A stretch of 64,000 bases of DNA from Amoebidium appalachense (Eukaryota; Ichthyosporea). Positions 10,886 to 29,529 of this stretch are shown piece after piece. The notes beneath the pieces were generated by a model. The model was not told where the DNA came from. It worked only from the letters and a program-made list of their open reading frames with translations, and did not search any database. The first letter of the stretch is position 1; each line of letters begins with the position of its first letter. The stretch is from NCBI GenBank assembly GCA_963693365.1, contig CAVNZM010000009.1, positions 7,502,001 to 7,566,000 of the forward strand, read 5' to 3'. The translations under genes were made by a program, and so were the position numbers.

Positions 10886-11875
10886 TAAGTCTTTATGTAA
10901 TAGGCTTGAGAAGGATTGGCTTCACTTTCTAAAGATTTCTTTATAATACTTATCGCTGATTGAAACACTTGTCTTACGACGGGATTGATTGTGCACCGCT
11001 TTGACCATAATTCAAGGCTAAGCAGAAATCCGGCAGTCAATAAAGTGCCATCAATCCGGAGTTCCATTTGAGGCTATATCTGGTTTTCCGGAGCTATTTA
11101 TACAACATTCCCGTTTTTTCCCGTTCTCACCAAATGTTGTCCGTTGACAGAGGAAGCAGGGGCCATTCCACCAGCATCTTCCCTTCACAATCCGGAAAAC
11201 GCAATTTCCGCGGATTTTCGCCCCAGGCCCGGGGTAAATCCAGTCACACAGAGGCCCGTATATCAAATAATGCAACAAACGCCATCTCGGGGGATTCCCC
11301 CTTCACCCTCCCCAACACCACAATCACAGTCAAAAGGTGGCCAGACGAAAACGGTTGCCGGTGCGTCGGAGGGAGGCGGGGGTGCGGGTGCGGAGGGGGG
11401 TGCAAAAAGCGGATTTAAGATAATTATTCGAAAAGGAAGTCTTAGTGGAAATGTGAAAGGGGAGATTGGGGAAACGGGTTCGAATTCGATAATGGAGGAG
11501 GTGAAAGAGACTGAAAGTGGGGGGGAGGAGGAGGTGAGAGAAGAGAATTCTGCAAATGGGGAGGAGCCTCAGGGGCCGAGGGGAGGTGGCGGTGAGAACG
11601 AAAATTCAAAGGGGGGCTTAATAGGTGAGGGCAGAGAGGCAACGTCTATGGAGGATGGTATTGAAAACGACATAATTGGTGGGGTTATGGAAGAATCTGG
11701 CAGGAATTTGTCGGAAAATTTAGGAAACAATTTGATGGAATGCGGCGATGTTGGGACGGAAATGGCTGGTGAGGGGTTGGAAGGAGAAGGGGAGCAGGGG
11801 CATGGCGGGGTGGATGAGGGGGAGGAGGGGGGGCAAATGAATTTGGACTCGGAGTCGGAAGTAGACGTGCTGTAG
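7896..11875 (+). CDS. Possible BCL7-like protein with acidic tail
   Basis: Three exons: 7896-8004, 9672-9806 and 11151-11875, junction phases 1 and 1, giving 322 residues. Exon 1 is Ser/Thr/Pro-rich. Exon 2 holds the only ordered-looking segment, PPRWRRGRKWVKRLVNV followed by FQTFMWVA. It resembles the basic, tryptophan-rich N-terminal block of BCL7 proteins, which are small subunits of SWI/SNF (BAF) chromatin-remodelling complexes. The spacing between the two outer tryptophans is about six residues longer than in BCL7. Exon 3 is disordered: Gly/Glu-rich, ending DSESEVDVL. Intron 1 is CT/C repeats with CA tracts and one poly-C element; intron 2 has C- then G-runs, an ATT repeat and another element copy. 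The gene model is solid by phase; the family call is tentative. Confidence 0.5.
8050..9200. repeat. CT-rich, poly-C and CA repeats (intron 1)
   Basis: Mostly C and T on the plus strand, including (CCCT)n at 8138-8175, (CTGC)n at 8341-8365, poly-C at 8519-8549 and (CA)n at 8769-8818. Pyrimidines lie on the sense strand of the host gene. Confidence 0.92.
9228..9480 (+). mobile_element. Poly-C-tailed dispersed element, diverged copy
   Basis: GCTCGCATAAGCAATCGTGC, CTCTGAACAAGACGGG, GTGACTTGGGC and GTGAGGATAGGC follow the order of landmarks in 59408-59793. It lies in the sense orientation of the host intron. Confidence 0.55.
9970..10112 (+). mobile_element. Poly-C-tailed dispersed element, 3' half
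   Basis: ATGGATGGGCTCTGCTTACT, GCATACTGTGCGCCTTGCTG, TGATGTTGCATACTTGA and TGTGTCCTGCACCGTG match the 3' half of the element. Sense orientation in intron 2 of the host gene. A second scrap (GATGACTTGGGGGGGGCC) follows at about 10160. Confidence 0.7.
10555..10885. repeat. ATT trinucleotide and poly-G repeats
   Basis: (ATT)n at about 10557-10625, then G-rich sequence with poly-G tracts at 10630-10655, 10704-10723 and 10848-10885. Here the G is on the sense strand of the host intron, against the usual bias of this window. Confidence 0.9.
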
Positions 11876-11910
11876 CTTCAATGGCTGTGTGGGCTGCGAC
11901 GCCGTGTTTT

Positions 11911-11911
<1 letters not shown>

Positions 11912-11968
<57 letters not shown>
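11912..11968. repeat. 57-base uninterrupted poly-G tract
   Basis: 57 consecutive G, the longest homopolymer I found in the window, about 35 bases past the stop codon of the acidic-tailed gene and therefore probably in its 3' UTR. Further poly-G tracts follow at about 12207-12240 and 12477-12515. Confidence 0.95.
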
Positions 11969-11970
<2 letters not shown>

Positions 11971-12191
11971 TCTTTGTCTGTTTTTTGTTTTTTGTTTTGT
12001 TTTGCCCTCTCCTTTCCCTCCCTGAAGATTTTGCAGGCTTTGGTGTTAATTTAAACTCCAGGTCCGTCGTATGTTGGTATGATAATGGGGATGTATGGGT
12101 GGTAGCGGTGGTGGGTTTTGTGCATGTCTGTGTCCCACTGTATGTGTGTGCGTGTGTGCGTGTGTGCGTGCGTGCGTGCGGTGGTGGCGGT

Positions 12192-12241
<50 letters not shown>

Positions 12242-12475
12242 GCACGTGGGAAGGCGCCCTCAACGACAACAGCTTTTTCGGTGCCGACTCTCCTTTGAAG
12301 CGGTAATCAACCTAGATCGTCTTCCTCCAAAAGCGAAGTTGCAGAGGTATTTAGGCTGACACTCTGGGTGCTGGCTTGGCTAGGAAACCGGCGTATGAAA
12401 ATACGCGATCGTCGGTGGGTTCGTCTATGTTGGACATTCTGCGTGTCCACTGAGAGAGAGAGAGAGAGTGTGTGT

Positions 12476-12516
<41 letters not shown>

Positions 12517-12730
12517 TGGGAAGGGGAGGATGGGGGGTGGGAAGGGAAGATGTCCTCAATGCACGAATGTTCACTTTTCGGTTGTGGTGTGGGATTATGT
12601 AGTTTCATGCTCTGAATTTGCTCTCTAAATGTGTTTTTGTTTCCTCGCTGTGGTAGAGCAAGCCTATTTGGAATTGGAGTAATTAATAAGTGACCGCGAT
12701 TGATCTCGTATACCCGACGCTTTTTGCCTA

Positions 12731-12736
12731 AATAAA
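12731..12736 (+). terminator. Poly(A) signal of the upstream plus-strand gene
   Basis: AATAAA on the plus strand, about 855 nt past the stop at 11875. It is the first canonical signal downstream. Confidence 0.5.
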
Positions 12737-12746
12737 GCACCATTTG

Positions 12747-12752
12747 TTTATT
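12747..12752 (-). terminator. AMD1: Poly(A) signal of AMD1
   Basis: TTTATT on the plus strand reads AATAAA on the minus strand, about 600 nt past the AMD1 stop. It faces the plus-strand signal only 10 bp away. Confidence 0.45.
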
Positions 12753-12792
12753 ACTACATGTGCCTGTGCACATGCACGTGGTGAACACCACC

Positions 12793-12990
12793 GGTCTCAC
12801 GATTGTGTGTATAATTGCCGAGGGTTGCACACATGGGTGTTATTGTGCTCTATCTCACAATGACTGAGGTCTCACGATTGTGTGTATAATTGCCGAGGGT
12901 TGCACACATGGGTGTTATTGTGCTCTATCTCACAATGACTGAAGCTATAAGGCTCATGAGCGCATTATGACTGAAGCTATAAGGCTCATT
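12793..12990. repeat. 75-bp tandem duplication plus a shorter one
   Basis: A 75-bp unit starting GGTCTCACGATTGTGTGTAT occurs at 12793-12867 and 12868-12942 without visible change. ATGACTGAAGCTATAAGGCT is then itself repeated at about 12935-12990. Confidence 0.93.
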
Positions 12991-13300
12991 AATATAAGTT
13001 GTGATAACTGATATATAGATATTTTTACGTACAGATGCCGTCCACCATTAAGAACCCCCCCCAAAACGTGGTCGCGGTGCATATTCTTAAAGTTCATAAA
13101 TATTCATTCGTCTAAGACTTGCAAATTGGGTCAGCCCTGATTTAGTATGCATATGAAGTAGTTTGTGCCCGGATGGGTTGGCTCCAGCTAGAGTGGCAGA
13201 GCGTGATATTATGGATAGGATGAGCTGTAACCTTTTTTTCTTTTAATGTTCTGCTTGGCACAGCTACTTGGCACCGTTTTTTTCATAACTACTTCATATA

Positions 13301-13337
13301 AATACCGGGAAAACTCAACTTCAAAAACCGGTATTTT
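13301..13337. other. Hairpin in AMD1 3' UTR
   Basis: AAATACCGG and CCGGTATTT form a 9-bp perfect inverted repeat around about 19 nt, just past the AMD1 stop codon. Possible RNA stem-loop; no known element is recognised. Confidence 0.4.
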
Positions 13338-13348
13338 TAAATTATAAA

Positions 13349-16300
13349 TTACTTCTGGCCCATCTGCAGAAGCGGCGTGTCCTGCACGTCACGTTCAAAG
13401 TGGCCGAAATTCAGATTATACTTGCTAAACTCGTAGAATTGGCGTTCGCGGCGTGTAAATCCCTTAATCTTGGTGCAATCGTAGGCCTTGAACGATGACC
13501 CACAGATGGCAGAGTGGTTGGCAAAGAGGGTGACGGTGGCACGCTTGGGCTTGAACATCTCGAACACCTGAAATAGCGGAAAACTTGGGGTGAGTGATAG
13601 CCAGATATTACGGAAAAAGATAGCCAGATATTACGGAAAAAGTTGGAAAAAGTTGGAAAATGGAAGAATGAGGGGAGAAGGGTGCCCAAGATAGTGTGTC
13701 TGCCTGTGCAACGCGCGTGTGTTTGAGTGGGTGCACTTGTAATAGCAGAAACGCTGCTCTCTCTCTCCCCCTCTCCCCCACACACCACCACAACACACAA
13801 ACCCCGTCCCGGTCTTTCCCGTACATGCACAATGTGTTTGTTTAAGTGTCTGTACCCAACTCACACCAAAATAAGACCAAATCAGGTGCCAATGTTTATC
13901 CTTCACCTCTCTAATGTGTCTGTCCACGCTTTATTCACTAAATTACCTTGTTGATCATCTCGGTGTAGTTGGGGAGGATGGCGTTGGTCTCAAAGCTCAC
14001 GTAGGAGCAGCTACCCTGGGGGGTGATGTGGATGGTGAAGTAGGTGTCGTCCTTCAGACCGTTGACAGAGTAGCCGCATGGGTCGAACATGGCTTCGTCC
14101 GTGTTGGACCCCGGAACGAGGTCGGCAATCCCTGACACCTGAAACAGGCAGAAAACACAAGGTTCAACCCAAAAACTCAAAAGTCGACTTAGCATATTAT
14201 GCTAAGACTTGAAGGCTCCAAAGATTGAGAAATTCTGTCAAACAAGAACTCTTTGCTATACGCCTCCTCAAACCCCCCCCCCCCTTCCTCTCCCATCCCC
14301 CCAGCCCAAAAAATCCTTGACGAGTAAACACATATTTACAACAATTTATCCAAAGAAACCACAAACAACAGCCTCCTCTCCGTAAATACGTAACTACAGC
14401 CATAAATAAACAATTAAATTTACAACAATTTATCCAAAGAAACCACAAACAACAGCCTCCTCTCCGTAAATACGTAACTACAGCCATAAATAAACAATTA
14501 AATCTTCACCCAATCAACTGAAAGCAAACATATACGGCAAAACGCAGCACTGACTTTTTTATTACCTCGGTGACGTGCTTTGCGCTGATGAAGTAGTCGT
14601 TCTTGTAGTACAGCGCCATGGCCTCGGGGTCGAGGTCCATCATCATCACCTCTGCAACCAATCACGTGCTTGCGTTAATACCTTGCCTTTGGCTAACGAG
14701 GAATATTTGTTCGTTATGTATAGATATCTGGTTGCATGCTTCGTAGTAAAAACATTCGGCTAATAACCATAAGAAGGGTACCCTCAGAATAAGGGGGGGG
14801 GGGGGATATAAGAATTCAAAACAAATCAGATGCACACCAAATAAAGCCGCACCAAGCAGGATCAACTCGCACTTGAGTATGAGTGTGAGTGTGTGCATAT
14901 CGTTTTTTTGGGGGGGGTTGGGAGACGGGGGAAGGCACAGAGAGTGTGCGAGAGAAGGCAGCAAGGAAAACAGGGAAGACACAGGATAGCAGGGTGGGGA
15001 GGAGATGGGAAGGGGAGTTAGTGAAAGGAGGGGTGACGAATACCACGAGGGTGGTCAACACAGAGGCAAAGACACAAACAGGCTCAAAAAAAGGAGAAAA
15101 ATATGTGTGTGTTTTTTGTTTTTTTTTTGGTGAGGGGGAGGGAGGGGGGCAGGGGAGGAGAATAATATATACCAAGGGTCTGGTCAGCAAAGGGCTTCTC
15201 GGTCTCAGGGCGGTCGAGGGTGTAGAGGTACCAAACATCCCCGTTGAGCCGCCCAAGCACATATGCTGCACCGTCTGAAAAAACAAATACGTCAGCCAAG
15301 TGAGATCACCAGCAATGGAGTGTGATCGATTTTACGGTCCGGGATACATCTTGACAAGGCTACAAGGTGTCACCTTGCTCATGTATCACAGTAGCCCTTC
15401 TACCAAATCATTTGCAAGTTCCAAGACTGATATTTGCACTCACCAAAATACTTGTCCAGGTAGCGAACCTCGTCATCAAAGCTGCGGTGGGGGTACTGCT
15501 GGTCCTCGGGGACCAAAAAGTTGCGCCGGGAATAGAAAATATCCTGGATGCGTGTACGATCCCTTCCGCAGATGCGCTGGGCAAGCTCCATGAGACGGGG
15601 AACGGCAGGGAGGAGGGTTGTGGTGCCGCACGTCTTAATGATGAACTTGTCATCGAACACGAACATGCTGCTCTCACTCAGCACGTAAGAATCTGCCTTG
15701 CTCTGGCTGCTACCACCGATGATGGTGCACTTCACCAGAGCGCAAAGGTCTTCGAGCTCCATACGGGGGATGACGCGAAGGGACTTTTCCTCACCCTCAA
15801 CTGGCTCGTACCAGATCTGCACAGAATATATCAGCATAGGTTACAAGCAAAAGTATAGTGCTGGAGTGTGAAGGATGCCCCGGTATAGTGCTGGAGTGTG
15901 AAGGATGCCCCGCCATTTGTACTTCTCACGTACATACATCAACGATCCCCATCCTAGCCATGGCTAAATTTCCCTTCTTCCCCCTGAACGGATCTTGTTC
16001 GGCTAACGCCACGCTATCTATTCAGCGCATTTCTTAGATCGACTCCCGAAAACGATAATCGACACCATTGCCAATCGTGACCAAAACCATCCACGTGTCC
16101 TTCCACGTGGCGCCTCCCTGAGCTGTGCACATAAGCACTAAGCCTACCAGGCCGATGCGAGAACAGCACATGATAATAAATTTTAGCGCACATACCTCCA
16201 AAAGCTTCTCAGTTCCCTCGAAAAACCCAGGGTCCGGGAGGCTGTCCTGGCGGGCGACAGCTCGCTCTTGGGTGAGGTTGCCAAGACCGTCGAATGTCAT
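13349..16300 (-). CDS. AMD1: S-adenosylmethionine decarboxylase proenzyme
   Basis: Six exons: 16300-16196, 15816-15444, 15274-15173, 14651-14566, 14138-13947 and 13567-13349. All junction phases agree, giving 358 residues (animal enzymes about 334). It decarboxylates S-adenosylmethionine to supply aminopropyl groups for spermidine and spermine synthesis in the cytosol. Visible are [10 protein letters not shown] (Glu28, Glu31), the self-cleavage site YVLSESSMF (Glu83-Ser84, the serine becoming the pyruvoyl group), KTCGTT (Cys98), FYSRRNF, YPHRSF, WYLYTLD, and CGYSVNG...HITP (Ser246, His259), all in family order. The ATG at 16300 is the first after an in-frame TAA. It gives about 20 residues more than the human N-terminus. 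Introns are short and have few homopolymers compared with neighbouring genes. An 84-bp tandem duplication lies in intron 4. Confidence 0.97.
14335..14502. repeat. 84-bp tandem duplication in AMD1 intron 4
   Basis: The unit starting TTTACAACAATTTATCCAAA appears twice head to tail with no visible difference, so the duplication is recent. It includes TAAATAAACAATTAAA at its end. Confidence 0.93.
15853..15912. repeat. 30-bp tandem duplication in AMD1 intron 1
   Basis: GTATAGTGCTGGAGTGTGAA and the following bases occur twice in succession, directly upstream (minus strand) of exon 2's acceptor region. Confidence 0.9.
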
Positions 16301-18269
16301 TCTGACAGTTTTGCTCGTACGAACAGGCACAAAGAAGAAAGATTAGAGATTATTGGAACAGCCGTGGTGGGTGCTATCCACAGAGCTGCCGGCTGCGAAC
16401 AGTGGAAGTTTCAACGTGAATTGTGGACGAATGCATGTAGAGGGGGGTGCCTGAAAGGTCAGGCACGCAAAAACATAAAGTTTCCAACGAAACAAAGAAA
16501 ATGACCGCGCGAGGGCATGTGGCCAAGTCTTATAGGTGGCACTCCTGCTGCCTGGGATGGCATGCGATACGGAGGAGGGCAATTAGCCTCAATGCAAAAA
16601 TGGCACAATGTATTAGGCAAGGTGCTCTTGAGACTCAACCTTGTAAGTCTTCCTCGTAGTATAAGAAGTATCCCCATTACCATTAAATTTTAGTGTTCTC
16701 TAAATACCGTAATATTTTTAGATCACATATACATCATCATGAAGTACAAACTGGTGTTCGTGGCTTATAATTTGAGGGGCTTGTTTTGATGATGATTTAC
16801 CCCCCTCGGTGACTTTGCTTTTGGGCCTTGGCTGCGCCAAAAAAAGAAAATCGGATCACAATTTGACAAAAGTTCCTGAAAGTTTGCGAGGAGGGCAAAG
16901 AGAAATAAAATATAAAAGCGCTGCTTGTTTCACGATTAGACTCTAGAAACATCTAAAATTGCCGTATATTTTTTTCAAGAAAGCTATCTCTAACAATAAG
17001 CCGCTCATTAGCAGGAGGTTGACCGCAGAAAATGGTCATGCCATGGAGTACTTAGGCCTGAAGTGGTTCGGGAGCAGCCAATCATCGCCAACCGACCATG
17101 TGATTTAGATTTCAGAATGTCCTAGGATAATATAGTTGAAACACCTGTTGGGTCAAGTATATATTAAAACATTAAGTTCATTTCGCTTGCTTGTTGATAT
17201 TTTTTATGTCTATATTGAAAATATGGTTTTTTTAAAGGCAACATGAACTGTTGCTTTAATTGTTGATACAAATACCCATATCACGGTTCCTAATTGGCAC
17301 TTCAGATGTACCAATTAGCAGGTCCTGACATTTTTGGAGTCTGAACAAAAGTTATGTGTAGTTATGCATACAGCTGTCTTCAAATTTTTAAGGAATTTTA
17401 ATCACAATAGCTTTATTTTTCTTTATTTACAAGGTAATACACTCTAATACTCTTGAATTAACTATTGTTTTCAGGGTGGCTTTGCGTAACTACAGATGCG
17501 TTGTACCAACTCCGATTGGTCGGGAGTTTACTCGCATTTATTCGCTAACAAAAAGATGACTCACCGTAGCTCCATCTATATTACATAGAGCCCCCTGAAA
17601 ACCAAATTCAGCTATCAAGACAAAGTCGATAAAGTTCATACATTGAAGCGCTCAAGAAATTCATAGCTTTCATATACGACAACTCACTTTTCTATTTTTA
17701 TTAATTTCCGGCATATTCTAATCGGTTTCTTGGTACAATCAATGGCGAAACATGCTTCTCTTTCAAAGTTGCAATTTGAAAAGCAAAAATCCTAATGATG
17801 TCGCTGTGTAGGGAGTACCGTCGCCGCCGGCCCGGACCAAGAAGCAGTGGGTTCGCCTCCCGCCGCGGCTGCAATTATAATATTTTTCCCTATAAAAAAT
17901 GTAAAACTTTTTTTTTTATGCTCCACGTTTTTTCTTTTTCATGTGTGGGTGTAGGTTTTCTAATATTCGTTAGTCGTTAGTCGTGATTGATAGAACTCGA
18001 AGCAGCTAAGCTTCCATCACTCAATTTTATATTCCGAAGATACTGCCTTTTGATTGGTAGATCCGGTGTTATTCGCATCCACGTGGTCGGTCGGACTCGG
18101 TCCTATAGCCAGAGAGCCACAGCCGGATGTAAGGGGTCTGTATAAATCAGAGTAATAATAGAAAAAAAGAACGTATATAATGACGTTCGCCACCATATAC
18201 TTCTATCAACTTTTTTATTGAAAAGCCCAACTATTCTCGTTTCAGCAAACACAAACACCAGGGTCGTGT
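16301..18269. other. AMD1 upstream region and AT-rich spacer
   Basis: The AMD1 promoter and 5' leader should occupy the first several hundred bases. I could not define a leader intron or a regulatory upstream ORF. The rest is AT-rich unique sequence with only short open frames and no gene I can support. Confidence 0.6.
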
Positions 18270-18445
18270 TTTACTTGACGTCAGTGGTGCCGATTCAATG
18301 TGGCGCCAATCGATCGGAAAATGGCGCGAACAATCAAATACCGCCGAGGCTATGTACACGTGCGCAGCGGTCACGTGTTCCCTCGTGTCTGCAAGTGAAC
18401 GTCGGCGCGCGGCGCGGCCGCGCGGGGCGAACATTCAGTTGAATA
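18270..18445. promoter_or_regulatory. GC-rich promoter-like segment
   Basis: In AT-rich surroundings this stretch has TGACGTCA at 18276-18283, a CCAAT motif followed by ATCGATCGG at about 18305, CACGTG at about 18371, and GGCGCGCGGCGCGGCCGCGC at about 18405. This looks like a CpG-rich promoter. No gene is recognised on either side, though open text around 18550-18600 could be a first exon. Confidence 0.3.
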
Positions 18446-18774
18446 TAATCACTTCCAGCTACTTTAAGACTTACAAAAAAAACCCAGTGCCATTTACCTA
18501 GCCTACGTCTTTCGATCTCTCCCTTTGTACAAACTCCATCTGTGTTTCGCCATGCGTCATGCCTGTGTCAGTTCAATTTCTCAAGGTGGTCGTCCTCGAG
18601 AGAGGCCCATGAATACAGAATTGGTGCCTTAAGGGCCTCCTTGCACTTCTCCTTGCACGGTCAGAGCACTTTGAGAAGCTTTTGCCTGGGTCACGCGCAC
18701 TTGCGCAGGCGTGCACAAACGCCTTCCTTTCCTCCCCATACACCCTCTCCCTCTTTCTCATCATCATTGATCTC

Positions 18775-20329
<1,555 letters not shown>

Positions 20330-20330
<1 letters not shown>

Positions 20331-20397
20331 CAGACAATCCCACCCCCCCCCCCCCCCCCCACCACCACCACCACCACCATCCACCCACCCACCGGCC

Positions 20398-20438
<41 letters not shown>

Positions 20439-20595
20439 CGCGTTTTGTCACCACATCCTGTTTTGTGTTTCTGTTATATTGGTATTGGGAACCTAAGTGT
20501 GCCATTATTGAAACTTTGAATATTGAGAGTACTCTGAAAATGCCGTGTGTATAAAAGTCTGAACCCTGTTTCCCGGGTGGGCGGGCGGGCGGGAA

Positions 20596-20631
<36 letters not shown>

Positions 20632-20892
20632 CTGTTGGGCATATCTCGGGATCTGTGCAAGTTAACGTTATGTTGTCTAGCCATGTATGTACTGTACTGT
20701 ACTATTAGGCGCCCCTTTAAATTGAATTCTGCTGGCCTGGTGCCGGTACCTAATAAATAGGCAGCTTTATAACTGTATGTCCTTCGCAAGATGTCAATGA
20801 TAATAAAAGAGCACATTTCCCCCTTAGATGTCGATACTACGACTCTTGAAAAAGGGGCCCAAGGCCCACCGACTTCCTGACTCGGATATTAA

Positions 20893-20928
<36 letters not shown>

Positions 20929-21190
20929 CTGTTTAGTGCGGCTAGCGCTAACTTATATGTACAAGCTCGAGGTGTCTCGAGCTTTTTACAGGCTTAATTG
21001 TTCGTGCAGACGTACATTTGCAAGTGACTGTTGATGTACTACGTACATAGCATTTTTGAATACATCGGTCACTCACTGGAAGCTTCAGCTATTTCAATTT
21101 TTTTTAGTTTTAATAGTTCGGAACACAGAGGTGACAATTCCGCGATCAATTTCACAAATGTTTATGGGTCCCCCAACTCGGAACTGTATC

Positions 21191-21225
<35 letters not shown>

Positions 21226-21480
21226 TCCCCCCCCCCCCCCTCCCTCCCTCTCCTCACCACCACCACCACCACCACCACCACAACCACTGCCACCACCAAC
21301 ACCAGATACCACACACACACACGTGCACATGTACACACACACACACGTGCACATGGTCACACACGTACACAAGCACAGACACACACACCGTCACACACAC
21401 ACACACCGACGTCACACACACACACAGACACACACTACACACACACGCACACACATATACACACACTTGACACAAGAATA
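20330..21480. repeat. Poly-C, poly-G, ACC and CA repeats
   Basis: Poly-C at 20401-20437, poly-G at 20601-20630 and 20891-20929, interrupted poly-C at 21193-21240, (CCA)n at 21256-21285 and CA-rich sequence to 21470. The unique sequence between (20460-20590, 20640-20880, 20930-21180) shows no convincing gene. Confidence 0.9.
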
Positions 21481-21674
21481 TCCACACTCTGGCACCCCAG
21501 TTATCGTGGTCTGGAAATACCTGCACAGATCTAGACAAGCCCGTTCTGTTAGGGGTACTGTCGTCAGTGACATGGCTCACCGCGGCTAACTTAGTAAAAA
21601 GGTTATACTTCAGTGACGGTGACGGCGTGTCAGAATGCTGACTAGGGCACGGTGTACTTGGAAAATAACAAAAC

Positions 21675-21677
<3 letters not shown>

Positions 21678-21719
<42 letters not shown>

Positions 21720-21790
21720 TAATACGATATATATATATATATATATGATATATATAATAGTATACACACACACATATATATATATATTCA
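21678..21790. repeat. (AT)n microsatellites
   Basis: Two AT dinucleotide tracts at about 21680-21717 and 21728-21752, then CA and AT to 21787. No gene is supported between here and the end of the PRA1-family gene at 23055, although a short minus-strand open frame exists at 22439-22687. Confidence 0.9.
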
Positions 21791-23054
21791 TTTATATATC
21801 TCCGCATATGATTGGTCGCTAAATTAAAGCGTGCTTATTGGCCACTACAGATGCATCCACACGTCCAGCCAGCCCTGAAGTCATCTCCCCTGTGACTCAC
21901 CAAGTTGAAAAAATAAAAAAGCCGGAATATATCGCTGATATATCCCCATGTATATGGCAATCATGCATGGCACATGCACTGTGACGTATGTGGCAGATCT
22001 GCCATTTTGTATGGTTCGATCATTATGACGTGTAACATCTAATTAGGCCTACATTTGAAGGGCCCAACCATATCAGTATTAGGCCCAACGCACAGATACA
22101 CACACACCCGGCCTGGTGCGACAAGCACACGTGTATAGGCCTCCACAGGAAATGCTTGTATGCATGTCCATGCACACTTCTGAATATCAAGTCTACATGT
22201 AGACTACTGAAGGCCTGGCGGAATGGTGGAGGGGCGGGGGATGGGGGAACGCGCGCGCGCGGGGGGGAGGGGGGGGGGGGGGGGGAGGGGGGGGGGGGGG
22301 GGGGGGGGATGTCCATCACACCAACTTGTGAACGGCCGGTACGTACACCGAGTACTGAACAACTTGTGACGTCGCTGTGTTGACAATATAAAAAGCATAA
22401 ATTTCCTATGTAGATAAACATTACAGCATATATGTCCCCTACCGCCCTACTGTATATATCTTCCCATCATTCATGCAAAGGATATCCAAAATAACCTCGG
22501 TTTTTTCTGAACTCGCTTCTTTCCAGTTAAAAATATAAGAACTACACCAGGGATTTGTTGAGTCAAACGTGACAAACATTCCATTAATCATAGCGATATT
22601 AATGTCAAACATCACCATACGGGACAACACAATCATCCTAACACCAGGATCCCCCCCCCCCCCCCCCCCCCCTCTCCCCTCCCCCAACCCACCTCATCAA
22701 AAGTTGCATTCGAAAATGCCAATCTGATAACAGACAAAAAACAAAAATAAATCAAAGGAGCAGGAAAACAAAAAAACAAAAAAAAAAAAAAAAGGGGGGG
22801 GGGGGGGGGGGGGGGGGCATAATGTACAAACTTTGAAACACACATTTTCTGACCTCATCATCAAAACATATGCTTCAGGAGAGCCTGAAAAGCCTTTTGC
22901 CTCGTAGTGTAGCCTAAAAACGCACACCGCAACATAAAATTTTCGCCCCCCACCGATCCACACTTTTCCATTATTTCCTCCTTCCTCCGTCACACAATAC
23001 ACATATCTAGAGATTTTTTGCCCACAGTGTAGCCTAAAAACGCACACCGCAACA

Positions 23055-28025
<4,971 letters not shown>

Positions 28026-28554
28026 CTTTGATCACGAACAACGGAACAGGTGATTGAGTTCAAATACTGATGTTTATTATAGACTATAGTCCCAAGCAGC
28101 AGTAATGCTTTTAAATCTTTGACTACATACTATTCCGAAGTGTTTATGCAATGATAAACATAAATATGTGTGGTTGTCTTTTTTAAAGTTACAGCGAAAA
28201 TGGTGTGTGGGCAGACTCCAAAATTTTGAGTTTCTGACTGCAGGCTCTTCTTTTGTCTTTTTGTCAAACAGCAGGGATTACGCAATCCATTCCCAGGGTA
28301 GGAAAACCGATTGTACCAATCGAAGCGATTGTTTTTAAAGTTCATCGTCGGATAATATTTCAGGTATCACCAACTGGGCCAGGCTTCCAGGCGAGTCGAC
28401 GGCCAAGGCCTCCTATTTAGCTACCACCTACTGAGGTGGTGTCTCCTTTTTCCTTTTCTTTTTTTTTTTTTTTTTTTTTTTTTGCAAAAAGCCGCCACAA
28501 GTAGATGTATAACGTCGCACGTGCGGCAACACGTCAGTACGTGTTAGCCTGTTT
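28026..28554. other. Upstream region of the PRA1-family gene
   Basis: Unique AT-rich sequence with a 28-base T run at about 28455-28483. It should contain the PRA1-family promoter; no specific site is convincing. Confidence 0.5.
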
Positions 28555-29529
28555 AGATAAACGGGCCATGACACGAGTTTGCGCAAACACTTGTGACGTC
28601 AGGCGCCCGTTCCATGGGTGAAGATCCTTTTGATTGGGTCTGAGGTCTGAGGGCTGTGTGCCGCAAACGTTGAAACTAAAATAGCAACTTGTAGCAAGCA
28701 CCTAAGCTTCGGGGAAAAGGACTTTTAAAGGAGATGGGAAGCTTAAGGCTATAACGACCTGTAAAACTGCAGAGTACTTAATAGTAATAGAGGTGGCGCT
28801 GAAAGCCCAATATGGGTAAGAAGTGTTCTGTGTTTGCTTCACAGGCGGTTACCAGTATGATAAGGAAGGAATCAAGGTGTCTGTGTTTAGTTTTTCTAAC
28901 CCACAGGCCGACCTACAACGTTTTGCTTAGTGGGCTTGCGCCTGTGCCCTCGAGGGCATACAATGTCTCACCAATTGCGCGGGTTATTTGTGCCACGCAC
29001 TTGGCAGAGTCATATATGGAGCGGGAATCTACTTTGATAGACAGCAAGACAAACGAGCTCAAAAGCGGACAAACCTAATCTTAGGGCCGGTGCGGTTCCC
29101 ACGCAGAGCATTCCCAATCCCAATACGCCAACCACCGCACAAGTGAAACGGCCACGCCTATAAGAACGTGAGAAGCAAAAGTGAATATTAGAAGATTAGA
29201 AGGAGCCCAAAAGTAGCGAAACGGTAAGCAGCTGATACTATATGTGGGTGCACACACCTGCTCGACAATATTCGTGCACATTTGCGTGGGGGCTTTTCAG
29301 ACTGGCAAATAGCTGGGCAAACAGAGACATACATTTAGCTTATGCAGTTAGGCAACTTCGGTGTAATGTTGGTAGTCAACACACTTTCGACACCCCCTGC
29401 CCCGATTGTTGCATCCATAGTTTGATTCACCAGCGAACTTTTGCATAGAACGTGAGCGCAAACACCAACCCCTGCAACAGATAGAAGGACATTCATTTCG
29501 TTAGGGGTTCCTGATTTTGAAACGGGGAG

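Noticed and set aside
17820-17870. tRNA-like B box (GTGGGTTCGCCTCCC)
   Set aside because: No matching A box, anticodon stem or acceptor stem could be drawn around it.
22439-22687. Minus-strand 82-residue open frame
   Set aside because: No splice context, no recognisable motif and a low-complexity start.
28812-29078. 88-residue plus-strand frame inside the TIR segment, considered as a transposase remnant
   Set aside because: No DDE, zinc-finger or HTH pattern; possible splice sites interrupt it.
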